NCBI RefSeq assembly: GCF_009766005.1
Contig: NZ_LMUK01000060.1
Coordinates: 318,569 to 382,568, forward strand
DNA from: Bradyrhizobium sp. S69
Lineage (GTDB): Bacteria; Pseudomonadota; Alphaproteobacteria; Rhizobiales; Xanthobacteraceae
Direction of reading: 5' to 3'
Length of the DNA: 64,000 bases
The notes beneath the pieces are model-generated. The model saw only the letters and a list, made by a program, of their open reading frames with translations. It searched no databases and was not told where the DNA came from. The translations under genes were made by a program, and so were the position numbers. Shown piece by piece: positions 33,329 through 40,743 of this stretch; within the stretch, counting starts at the first letter, position 1, and each line of letters starts with the position of its first letter.

Positions 33329-33568
33329 GATTCCTCGAATCGATCGGTTGGTTTCGCGCGGGTCTTACCGAGGCGGCGTGAACAAGTTGCGACGGCAATG
33401 CGCCGGGATTCCGGCCGTTGCAGCGATTCTAAAGTCGCGTGTGGTTAACGATGGCAGGTAACGCGGCTGTCACATCTACGTGTCAATGGATGACTCAGAC
33501 CGCGCCGAATCAGGTGGCACGACGATGCTAAGTCGTGGCCCGAATGGATAGCTACCCTGGAAATCAAC

Positions 33569-34564
33569 GTGCTGCAGAAGCCGATCCTGCCCAGCGCCCG
33601 GCTCAAAGGCCTGGGTGTCGTGATCGGCATTGCGATTGCCGTGATGGCGATATTCGCGTTGACGCATGCCATCAAACGCATCGATGTCGACGACGTCCTG
33701 GCGGTCATCGAGCATACCCCGTGGCATTCGATCGCACTGGCGCTGCTGCTGGTTGCGACGTCCTATGGCAGTTTGACGCTGTATGATTTGTTGGCGCTGC
33801 GCACCATCGGGCGCGCCGATGTTCCCTACCGGATCGCGGCATTGGCCAGCTTTACCAGTTATCCGATCGCGCACGGCATCGGCGCGGTGGCGCTGATCTC
33901 GCCGGTGATCCGCTACCGGATCTATTCGGCCAGCGGCCTTGGCGGCCTCGATGTCGCCAACATTTGCTTCCTGACCGGACTCACATTCTGGTTAGGCAAT
34001 TTGACCGCATTCGGGCTCAGCGTGCTGTCGCAACCTGATGCCATCAGCGTGATCGATTTGCTCTCGCCGGAGCTCAATCGATGCCTCGCGGTCGCGCTGT
34101 TGCTGGGCGTGATCGTTTTCCTGGCGTGGAGCTGGCTGTCGCCGAGAAATATCGGCACGCTTCGGTGGCCGGTGCGGCTGCCGTCCGGGCCGATGACGTT
34201 GGTGCAGATATTGATCGGCGTTTTCGATCTCTGCGCCGCGGCGCTCGCGATGTACGTGTTGATTCCGCCGGAGGCCAACGTCGAGATCTTTCAGCTCGTC
34301 GTCGTTTTCATCGTCGCGACCTTGCTTGGATTCGCCAGCCACGCGCCGGCGGGCCTTGGCGTATTCGACGCGACGATCCTGCTCGGGCTTGGCGGTGAGG
34401 ACAAGGATCCGTTGATCGCGGGACTGCTGATGTTTCGCGTGCTGTATCACGTTATTCCGTTCGTGCTGGCGCTCGCATTGTTCGGCGCCGTCGAAGGCTG
34501 GCGAGGCCTGCGTGCGAAGCGGCAGCGCCGAGAACAACGCGCCGCCTTTAAACCGGCGAATTAA
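33569..34564 (+). CDS. UPF0104 / MprF N-terminal-like membrane protein
   Basis: A 331-residue inner-membrane protein with about eight hydrophobic segments (first near 15-33, last near 295-313). SYGSLTLYDLLALR, SYPIAHGIGAVALISPVIRYRIY and FASHAPAGLGVFDATILLG are typical of the lysylphosphatidylglycerol-synthase membrane domain family (UPF0104), thought to move lipids across the membrane. The soluble aminoacyl-transferase domain of MprF is absent. The start is GTG 33569. Its last 17 bases overlap the end of the convergent sugE gene. It lies among lipid-remodelling genes. Confidence 0.8.
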   Translation: MLQKPILPSARLKGLGVVIGIAIAVMAIFALTHAIKRIDVDDVLAVIEHTPWHSIALALLLVATSYGSLTLYDLLALRTIGRADVPYRIAALASFTSYPIAHGIGAVALISPVIRYRIYSASGLGGLDVANICFLTGLTFWLGNLTAFGLSVLSQPDAISVIDLLSPELNRCLAVALLLGVIVFLAWSWLSPRNIGTLRWPVRLPSGPMTLVQILIGVFDLCAAALAMYVLIPPEANVEIFQLVVVFIVATLLGFASHAPAGLGVFDATILLGLGGEDKDPLIAGLLMFRVLYHVIPFVLALALFGAVEGWRGLRAKRQRREQRAAFKPAN

Positions 34565-34871
34565 GCTTGAGCCCGACCATTCCCGCCACGATCAATGTCA
34601 GGCAGAGGATCCGCACCGGATCGGCGGATTCGCTGAACATCAGCATGCCGACGATGATGCTGCCGGCGGCGCCGATGCCGGTCCACACCGCATAGGCGGT
34701 GCCGAACGGCAGCGATCGCAGCGCCAGCGCCATCAGGCTGAAACTCAGCGCGATCGCCACCAAGGTCAGCGCGGTCGGCCAAAATCGCGTGAGGCCGTCG
34801 GAATATTTCAGGCCCAGTGCCCAGGCGATCTCCAACACGCCCGCCGCCAGCAATGCAAGCCACGCGTTCAC
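34548..34871 (-). CDS. sugE: SMR-family exporter of SugE/Gdx type
   Basis: A 107-residue protein with four membrane helices. It has the conserved Glu14 of the small multidrug resistance family in GVLEIAWALGLKYSDGLTRFWPT, and the Trp-Ala-x-Gly-Leu-Lys pattern there is SugE/Gdx-like rather than EmrE-like. Such proteins export guanidinium or small quaternary amines as dual-topology dimers. Its start overlaps the btaB stop by 4 nt, so it is made with a betaine-lipid methyltransferase. No guanidine riboswitch is visible. Its end overlaps the convergent UPF0104 gene by 17 bases. Confidence 0.85.
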   Translation of the reverse strand: MNAWLALLAAGVLEIAWALGLKYSDGLTRFWPTALTLVAIALSFSLMALALRSLPFGTAYAVWTGIGAAGSIIVGMLMFSESADPVRILCLTLIVAGMVGLKLNSPV

Positions 34872-35632
34872 GGTTTTGCCGGCCCCGATGGAAGCGTCAG
34901 CACCGCATATTGGGCATAGCCGCGGAACGGACGTTCGAACTTCACACCAGCGCCTGATGCGGCGGCCATCGTGGACAGCACGCGCTCGAGATCGTCGCGC
35001 GGCGTGACGTCAAACAATGTGAGCCATCGCAGCAGCAGCGCGCGGGCGATGCCGGGCAATCGCTCCTGCCGGCCGAAGTCGACGATGTGCAAACGGCCGC
35101 CGGGTTTGAGCCGGCTGATGGCGGCTTCCAGCACCGCCTTCCAGTTCGGGATCATCGAGAGGCTGTAGGAAATCATGATGTGGTCGAACGACGGGATGCC
35201 GAACAGCAGCTCCGGATCGAACGCGGTCGCATCGCCATGGGTGACCTTGATCCGGGATGTCAGGTCTCGCCGCGCGATCGCGGTAATCGCCGAGGTCAGC
35301 ATTTCCGTCGAGACGTCGATGCCGAACCAGCATGCCCCGGGAAACCGGCGGGCGGCCAGCACCAAATTGCGGCCGGTGCCGCAGCCGACTTCCAGCACAT
35401 TGGCGCCGGCCTCAGGCTTCAAATCGGCGATCAGCCGGTCGCGGCCGAGCAGGTAATATCGTCGGGTGCCGTCGTAGATGTGACGCTGCCGGCGGTACAT
35501 CCGGTTCATGCGATCGGTTGCTTCGGTCGCCCAGAAAAACTTGTCACCGAGATTGTCGCTAAAATTGGCGCTGAGATTAGCGGGGATATCTCCGGCCATG
35601 TCTGCGCCGATATCGGAAGGAAATGCGGACAT
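34868..35632 (-). CDS. btaB: Betaine-lipid N-methyltransferase BtaB
   Basis: A 254-residue class I SAM methyltransferase. VLEVGCGTGRNLVLAARRFP (about 80-99) is the SAM loop, preceded by RMYRRQRHIYDGTRRYYLLGRD, the characteristic BtaB N-terminal stretch; FDHIMISYSLSMIPNW follows as motif IV. BtaB methylates diacylglyceryl homoserine three times to give DGTS. The first 30 residues are low-complexity (alternating Asp, Asn and Ala). GGAGG lies 7 nt before the ATG. It diverges from btaA, with a PhoB box between, and is coupled to sugE. Confidence 0.9.
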   Translation of the reverse strand: MSAFPSDIGADMAGDIPANLSANFSDNLGDKFFWATEATDRMNRMYRRQRHIYDGTRRYYLLGRDRLIADLKPEAGANVLEVGCGTGRNLVLAARRFPGACWFGIDVSTEMLTSAITAIARRDLTSRIKVTHGDATAFDPELLFGIPSFDHIMISYSLSMIPNWKAVLEAAISRLKPGGRLHIVDFGRQERLPGIARALLLRWLTLFDVTPRDDLERVLSTMAAASGAGVKFERPFRGYAQYAVLTLPSGPAKP

Positions 35633-35675
35633 CCATCAGCCTCCTGCGGCAGGTCTCGCTTATTCCGATGTTCGC

Positions 35676-35693
35676 GCGACAGGGATGTGACAG
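35676..35693 (-). promoter_or_regulatory. PhoB box for btaB-sugE
   Basis: On the minus strand CTGTCAC, spacer ATCC, CTGTCGC, 44 bases before the btaB start: two near-perfect half-sites at an 11-base period. It indicates phosphate-starvation control of btaB and sugE. Confidence 0.8.
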
Positions 35694-35715
35694 TGACGCG
35701 CGGGTGCATTCGCGG

Positions 35716-35733
35716 CTGTCGCAAAACTGCAGC
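35716..35733 (+). promoter_or_regulatory. PhoB box for btaA
   Basis: CTGTCGC, spacer AAAA, CTGCAGC on the plus strand, 42 bases before the btaA ATG. The first half-site is good and the second moderate. With the opposite box 22 bases away it forms a paired divergent promoter. Confidence 0.75.
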
Positions 35734-35775
35734 GAGAGCACGATACCGTCGTCAGATTGCTGATTCGGGGAATAG

Positions 35776-36981
35776 ATGAGCACGCAACTTATCGCGGACG
35801 CGGTCCGCAACAGCCGAGGTGACGAACAATCGACTGTGTGGGACCGCCTGTTTTCCTTCTGGTTTCGCCGCCTGGTTTACACCCAGATATGGGAAGATCC
35901 GGAAGCCGACCTCGCGGCGTTGCAATTGCCGGTAGGCTCGACCATCGTCACCATCTCATCCGGCGGATGTAACGCATTATCCTACCTGACGGCCCGGCCT
36001 GCCCAAGTGTTCGCCGTCGATCTCAACGAAGCTCATCTGTCGCTGCTCAAGCTCAAGCTCGCGGGGCTTCGCGCGTTTTCCAAATACGCTGATTTTTGGC
36101 AGTTCTTCGGCGAGGCCGCCTCGCCCGCCAACGCCGAACTCTATCGCGATCATTTGTGGCTCTGGCTCGACGCCGATGCGCGGGCTTACTGGGACAAGCG
36201 CAATGTGGTCGGGCGTCCGCGGTATCGTTATTTCACCGACGGGTTCTATCGCCACGGCATGCTCGGCCGTTTTATCGGCCTTGCGCATAGGCTGGCAAAG
36301 CTGGCCCGGATCGATCTCAAGGCGTTGCTGAGCGGCAAGGTCGATGCTCCCGAGCGCATTGAGGCGCTGGCCCGTCTGCATCGTCTGTTTCATTCGCCGC
36401 TCGCCAAGCTGATCACGGGCACGCCGGCCCTGCTGTTCAGCCTGGGCATTCCGCCGCAGCAGCGCGAGCTGTTGGGCGCAGGCGCGCCGCTCCATGAGGT
36501 GCTCTACGAGCGATTGTCGCGCCTGATCAACGGCCATCCCAACGACACCAACTATTTCGCCTGGCAGGCGCTTCATCGCCGTTACCGCGGTCCCGGCGAC
36601 CTCTGCCTGCCGCCTTATTTACAGGCCAGCCAATTCGCCCGCATGCGCGATGGCGCCGGATTGATCATTCCGGTTCACGCCAATCTGCGCCAGTTCCTCG
36701 AAAGCCTTCCCGCGCGCCAGATCGATGCGGTCGTGCTGCTCGACTCGCAGGACTGGATGGCGCCGGACGAAATCGGTGCGCTCTGGAACGCGATCGATCG
36801 TGCCGGCAGCGACGATGTCCGCGTGATCTTCCGCACCGCGGGCACGGAATCCCCGTTGGAAAGCCATGAGCTTGCGCCGCTGCGCGACATCTGGCGCCGC
36901 GACGAGGAGCGCAGCGCGATCGGCTTTGAGCGCGACCGGTCCGGCATCTACGGTGCATTTCACTGTTACGAACGGCGCTGA
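35776..36981 (+). CDS. btaA: Diacylglycerol 3-amino-3-carboxypropyl transferase BtaA
   Basis: A 401-residue DUF3419-family enzyme that moves the aminocarboxypropyl group of S-adenosylmethionine to diacylglycerol, the first step of betaine-lipid synthesis. Key stretches are RLVYTQIWEDPEADL, TIVTISSGGCNALSYL, VFAVDLNEAHLSLLKLKLAGLR and DAVVLLDSQDWM. GGGGA lies 4 nt before the ATG. Phosphorus-free DGTS replaces phospholipids when phosphate is short, which matches the PhoB box upstream and the nearby phn locus. Confidence 0.92.
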   Translation: MSTQLIADAVRNSRGDEQSTVWDRLFSFWFRRLVYTQIWEDPEADLAALQLPVGSTIVTISSGGCNALSYLTARPAQVFAVDLNEAHLSLLKLKLAGLRAFSKYADFWQFFGEAASPANAELYRDHLWLWLDADARAYWDKRNVVGRPRYRYFTDGFYRHGMLGRFIGLAHRLAKLARIDLKALLSGKVDAPERIEALARLHRLFHSPLAKLITGTPALLFSLGIPPQQRELLGAGAPLHEVLYERLSRLINGHPNDTNYFAWQALHRRYRGPGDLCLPPYLQASQFARMRDGAGLIIPVHANLRQFLESLPARQIDAVVLLDSQDWMAPDEIGALWNAIDRAGSDDVRVIFRTAGTESPLESHELAPLRDIWRRDEERSAIGFERDRSGIYGAFHCYERR

Positions 36982-37220
36982 TCGATCGTTTGGTCGAACA
37001 GCCAAATCTGCCGTTTATCGGCCCGGTGCTGGTGCTGCCGGCTTTTGCGCCAGAGGGCGGCGACGCGAATGATGCGGCCAGCTTTGAACCGTACAACCCT
37101 TTTTGCAACTAACTGAACAGCCGCGGTTTTCCGCGGGCGACCGATCATGCCTTGCCGGTGCTCCGGCGCTTGATCGATCGCGGCCCGACGGATGGACCGG
37201 TCGGAAATTTGAAGGGATGG

Positions 37221-37736
37221 ATGATGAAACGCAAAAATTTCAATCGCGCGTTCGGCGCGGCAGTCGTTGCGGGGCTGATCGTGTTGCCGGCGAGCTGTTT
37301 TGCCGCGGGTTCGACCATGAGAGCCAAATTTACCTATGACGGCGTTGCCGATTGCGAAAATCCTTCCGTCAGCAATTTCCCGATTCATGCCGAAGGAACC
37401 GGAACTTTAACCGTCGACCGACATGCGTCGCTGGATGTCGACAGCACCGTCTCCGGGCAGGAGCATTATGAGACCACCCTCGGCGGCAGGCCCACCGAGG
37501 CGGCGGCCGGCTCGGCCTCGTTGCGGGTGCTGGGCAAACACCATATTCAGGCCATCAGGTCGTATCCGAACAACATCTTGGTTGCCGATATTACCGTGGT
37601 CGGCCACGGCTGTACGCTGACGATCGACAACCGACTGAAGCCCGGCAAGCGGGAATACACCTTCACGACGCGTTTTGGTGGGCTGGCGTATTGCGGCCGT
37701 CCGCGCGTCGTCAGCGCCTCCTGCGAGCCGCTTTAA
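37221..37736 (+). CDS. Secreted protein of unknown function
   Basis: A 171-residue exported protein. Residues 1-28 are a signal peptide (FGAAVVAGLIVLPASCFA). The mature part is beta-rich (MRAKFTYDGVADCENP, GTGTLTVDRHASLDVD, LVADITVVGHGCTLTIDNRL) and ends with paired Cys (YCGRP, ASCEPL) likely to form disulfides, since four Cys are present. AAGG lies before ATG 37221. I recall similar small periplasmic proteins in Bradyrhizobium without a function. It is convergent with the caspase-like gene, 6 bases apart. Confidence 0.65.
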   Translation: MMKRKNFNRAFGAAVVAGLIVLPASCFAAGSTMRAKFTYDGVADCENPSVSNFPIHAEGTGTLTVDRHASLDVDSTVSGQEHYETTLGGRPTEAAAGSASLRVLGKHHIQAIRSYPNNILVADITVVGHGCTLTIDNRLKPGKREYTFTTRFGGLAYCGRPRVVSASCEPL

Positions 37737-37742
37737 CCGCGG

Positions 37743-39422
37743 CTACTGGCAGACTCGCGTTCCCTCGAACGAGAAACACTTGCCACCCCCGCCGGACGGG
37801 GCCCTGTGCGCCGGGGCTCTTTCCGCGCGTTGCGGTTCCGGCTTGGCGTGGCATGTGCCGTTCGATCCCAGCGCCTGCCCGTCGTCGCAGGTGATCTTGA
37901 CGCAATGGTCGCCGGTGGCGCGATAGCCGCTGTCGCATTCGAGCGGGCAGACCCGCTCGGTCTTGCCGCGCACCGCATCGAGCGCATCGAGGCTCGCGAG
38001 CTTGATGTCGAATTTCGTCCCGGCGTTTTTGTTGAAGGAATCCAGCGCCCGTCGTGACGGTGCGCTCCATTCGCCGTTGATGTCAGTAATGCCGCATCCG
38101 ACCCGCTTCAGTTCGGATTGCAGCAATCGCGGAACGTCCTGCGGAACGGCAGCATCGGAGCTCGACGATGTTGATGCTTTGGGGCCGGCCTGATCGGCAG
38201 ACGGCAGCGACGCGATGACCTGCTCGCGCGGCTTTTCGGCAGGCTTTTCTGCGGCGGCCTTTTCGGCCGCCTTGGCCTGCGCCGCGGCATTGGCTTGCGC
38301 GGCCAGCGCTACCTTGGCTTCCTCGGCCTGCTTTTTCTTCTCGGCGGCAAGCCGCGCGTCCTCAGCCGCCTTTGCTTCCGCGGCTGCCCTGGCTTGCTCG
38401 CTGGCCTTGGCGCCTTCGGCGGCCAATCGGGCCTTCTCCTCGGTCGCGGCACGCGCCTTTTCGGTCGCTGCCAGACGCGCGGTTTCAGCGCCGAGCTTGT
38501 TGCGCTGCGCCTTGGCCAGATCGGCATAGAAGCCCGACGGATAGGCCGCGACGAAGGAATCCCAGGCGTCCTTGGTGCCGACCCGTTCGGCAAGTTCATA
38601 GTCACCGCGCACGTCGGATTTCGCGGCGACCGGCGGAGCAACCGGCGCCGCCGGCGCGGGCACCAGCGCCATGTCCTCGCCGCCGAGCGAGCCGGTGTAA
38701 TAGGGCTCCTGCTTGTTGGCGGTGGCGGCCAGCACGTCGTCGCGCACCAGCCCCAACGACCTGCGCAGGTCGAGGCCCGGCGTCGTCAGGTGTTTTAACA
38801 GCGCCAGCGCGAACGGACTGTTCTGGCCGTCGCCGTCCATCGCGGTGAAGCCGGCCTTGGCGGCATAGGCGATCAAGGTGTTCTGTCCATTCGGCTCGAC
38901 GCCGATCAGCCCGCGATCCATCGATCGCGAGGCCACCGTGCGCGTCATCTTTTTCAGGAACGGGTTGTTGCGGCAGGCATCGAGAATGACGAGATGAAGC
39001 CGCTTGGCGGGCTCGATCGCCTGAAGGATCCGGTCGAGCGAGATCGCCTCGTCATAGGCGTCGGTGTCGCGCTCCAGCATCGCATCCACCGGGACGAGAT
39101 AATTGACGCCGTTCACTTCGATGCCGTGGCCGGCGTAATAGATCACCGCGATATCCGAATCGCGCGCCTTGTCGGTGAATTCGCGCAACGCGCGGCGCAT
39201 CTCGGCGTTCTTCAGGTCATGCTTGGCGTCCACCACGTCGAAGCCGGCGCGCTTGAACATGTCCGATATGACGGCGGCGTCGTGCGCCGGATTGGTCAGC
39301 CCGACGACGTTTTCATAGGCCGAATTGCCGACCACCAGCGCGACCCGCTTCTCCGCCAATGCGGCGTGGCTAGAGGCGCAAAAGGCCAGAACGGCAAAGA
39401 CGATGGCGGCACAGGCGCGCAT
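37743..39422 (-). CDS. Caspase-like (peptidase C14) exported protein
   Basis: A 559-residue protein. Residues 1-23 are a signal peptide. The caspase fold spans about 24-240, with the catalytic dyad His99 (YYAGHG) and Cys150 (ILDACRNNP) both present, so it is likely active. Residues 290-400 are an Ala/Lys/Glu-rich coiled coil. About 430-490 resembles a peptidoglycan-binding-like repeat domain (GCGITDINGEWSAPSRRALDSF). The C-terminus has eight Cys in a short span (CPLECDSGY, CVKITCDDG). Such proteins are multi-copy in Bradyrhizobium; the targets are unknown. Confidence 0.85.
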   Translation of the reverse strand: MRACAAIVFAVLAFCASSHAALAEKRVALVVGNSAYENVVGLTNPAHDAAVISDMFKRAGFDVVDAKHDLKNAEMRRALREFTDKARDSDIAVIYYAGHGIEVNGVNYLVPVDAMLERDTDAYDEAISLDRILQAIEPAKRLHLVILDACRNNPFLKKMTRTVASRSMDRGLIGVEPNGQNTLIAYAAKAGFTAMDGDGQNSPFALALLKHLTTPGLDLRRSLGLVRDDVLAATANKQEPYYTGSLGGEDMALVPAPAAPVAPPVAAKSDVRGDYELAERVGTKDAWDSFVAAYPSGFYADLAKAQRNKLGAETARLAATEKARAATEEKARLAAEGAKASEQARAAAEAKAAEDARLAAEKKKQAEEAKVALAAQANAAAQAKAAEKAAAEKPAEKPREQVIASLPSADQAGPKASTSSSSDAAVPQDVPRLLQSELKRVGCGITDINGEWSAPSRRALDSFNKNAGTKFDIKLASLDALDAVRGKTERVCPLECDSGYRATGDHCVKITCDDGQALGSNGTCHAKPEPQRAERAPAHRAPSGGGGKCFSFEGTRVCQ

Positions 39423-39656
39423 GCAAGATCCCGGATGCGGACCATGGAGGGTATCACCCGGCCGTTATAGCGGTAAAGCATGGGCTCGAGGTGTGATGCC
39501 GGTCACTAAAGCCGCGGGTTTCCAGCGAAAATATACCGATCGCTGGTGACGAAGCCCTCGACAGCCGCGCAATTGACTAAGCCCTGGGGGCACGCCAAGA
39601 GACGGCAAGACACGGCAAAAGATACGTCAAGTTCCCGCGCTTTCGAGGCTCGCCCC

Positions 39657-40532
39657 ATGACCGATTTCCACGGCGTCTTTCCCTATCTGGTCTCCCCGGT
39701 CGATCCCGACGGCAAGATCCGCACCGGCGTGCTGGCAAAACTCTGCGACGATCTGATCACGTCAGGGGTGCACGGGCTGACGCCGCTCGGCTCGACCGGC
39801 GAGTTCGCCTATCTGGACAATGCGCAGCGCACGGTCGTGGTGCAGACCACGATCGAGGCCGCCAGGGGCCGCGTCCCCGTCGTCGCCGGCGTCGTCTCGA
39901 CATCGACCGCGGATGCGGTCGCGCAGGCGAAATCCTACCAGAAGCTCGGCGCCGACGGCATTCTCGCAATCCTGGAAGCGTATTTTCCGCTGGCGGACGC
40001 GCAGATCGAATCTTATTTCCGCGCCATTGCCGACGCGGTCGATATCCCCGTCGTGATCTACACCAATCCGCAATTCCAGCGCTCCGACCTGACGCTCGAT
40101 GTCATTGCACGGCTCGCGACCCATCCGCGCATCGGTTACATCAAGGATGCCTCGACCAATACCGGGCGCTTGCTGTCGATCATGAACCGATGCGGCGACG
40201 GGATAAAAGTGTTCTCGGCGTCGGCGCATATTCCGGTCGCGGTGATGCTGATCGGCGGGGTTGGCTGGATGGCCGGGCCGGCCTGCATCATCCCACGCCA
40301 GAGCGTCGAGCTTTACAACCTCGGCAAGGCCAAACGCTGGGACGAGGCGATGGCCTTGCAGCGGCGGCTGTGGCGCATCAACGAAGCCTTCGCGCGCTAC
40401 AATCTGGCGGCCTGCATCAAGGCCGGCCTTGCGATCCAGGGCTACGATGTCGGCGATCCGATCCCGCCGCAAGCGGCCTTGACCGCGGACCAGCGCGAGG
40501 TGGTCGCCGCGGTGTTGCGGGATATCGGGTGA
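39657..40532 (+). CDS. DapA-family aldolase/hydrolyase
   Basis: A 291-residue TIM-barrel protein of the dihydrodipicolinate synthase family. GSTGE at 45-49 is the carboxylate loop, Tyr135 (YTNP) the proton relay and Lys163 (GYIKDAST) the Schiff-base lysine. The residues around the active site do not prove DHDPS activity; the family also includes sugar-acid and keto-acid aldolases, and a lone copy outside the lysine genes is usually one of those. GAGG precedes ATG 39657. It lies before a palindromic repeat and a CoxL-like gene. Confidence 0.85.
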   Translation: MTDFHGVFPYLVSPVDPDGKIRTGVLAKLCDDLITSGVHGLTPLGSTGEFAYLDNAQRTVVVQTTIEAARGRVPVVAGVVSTSTADAVAQAKSYQKLGADGILAILEAYFPLADAQIESYFRAIADAVDIPVVIYTNPQFQRSDLTLDVIARLATHPRIGYIKDASTNTGRLLSIMNRCGDGIKVFSASAHIPVAVMLIGGVGWMAGPACIIPRQSVELYNLGKAKRWDEAMALQRRLWRINEAFARYNLAACIKAGLAIQGYDVGDPIPPQAALTADQREVVAAVLRDIG

Positions 40533-40560
40533 TTGGCACGCGGGCTGCTTGCCAATGGCA

Positions 40561-40662
40561 CCGTCATTCCGGGATGCGCCACTTGGCGCAGGCCCGGAAT
40601 CCATACTCCCGGCAGTGGTTATGGATTCCGGGCTCGCGCAAGAGCGCGCCCCGGAATGACGG
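40561..40662. repeat. Palindromic intergenic repeat, type E, copy 1
   Basis: Outer arms CCGTCATTCCGGG (40561-40573) and CCCGGAATGACGG (40650-40662) with an inner CCCGGAATCCAT / ATGGATTCCGGG pair. A second copy lies at 43098-43225, so the two flank the CoxL-like gene. Confidence 0.85.
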
Positions 40663-40743
40663 CGAGTTGTTTTGCTCGAAAAACCCGTTAAAACCCGACT
40701 AAATGCTCGAAAGACTTAGCAAAAATACTCGAAGGACAAACGG

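Noticed and set aside
33467..33484. A PhoB-like CTGTCAC before the UPF0104 gene
   Set aside because: Only one good half-site; the neighbours at 11-base spacing (AGGTAAC and ACGTGTC) match poorly.
34548..35632. Guanidine riboswitch upstream of the SugE-type gene
   Set aside because: sugE overlaps btaB and has no leader of its own, and the btaB leader holds only the PhoB box and ribosome site.
39657..40532. Lysine-pathway dapA
   Set aside because: Schiff-base residues are present, but the gene lies outside any lysine context and family members with other substrates are common, so no dapA symbol was given.
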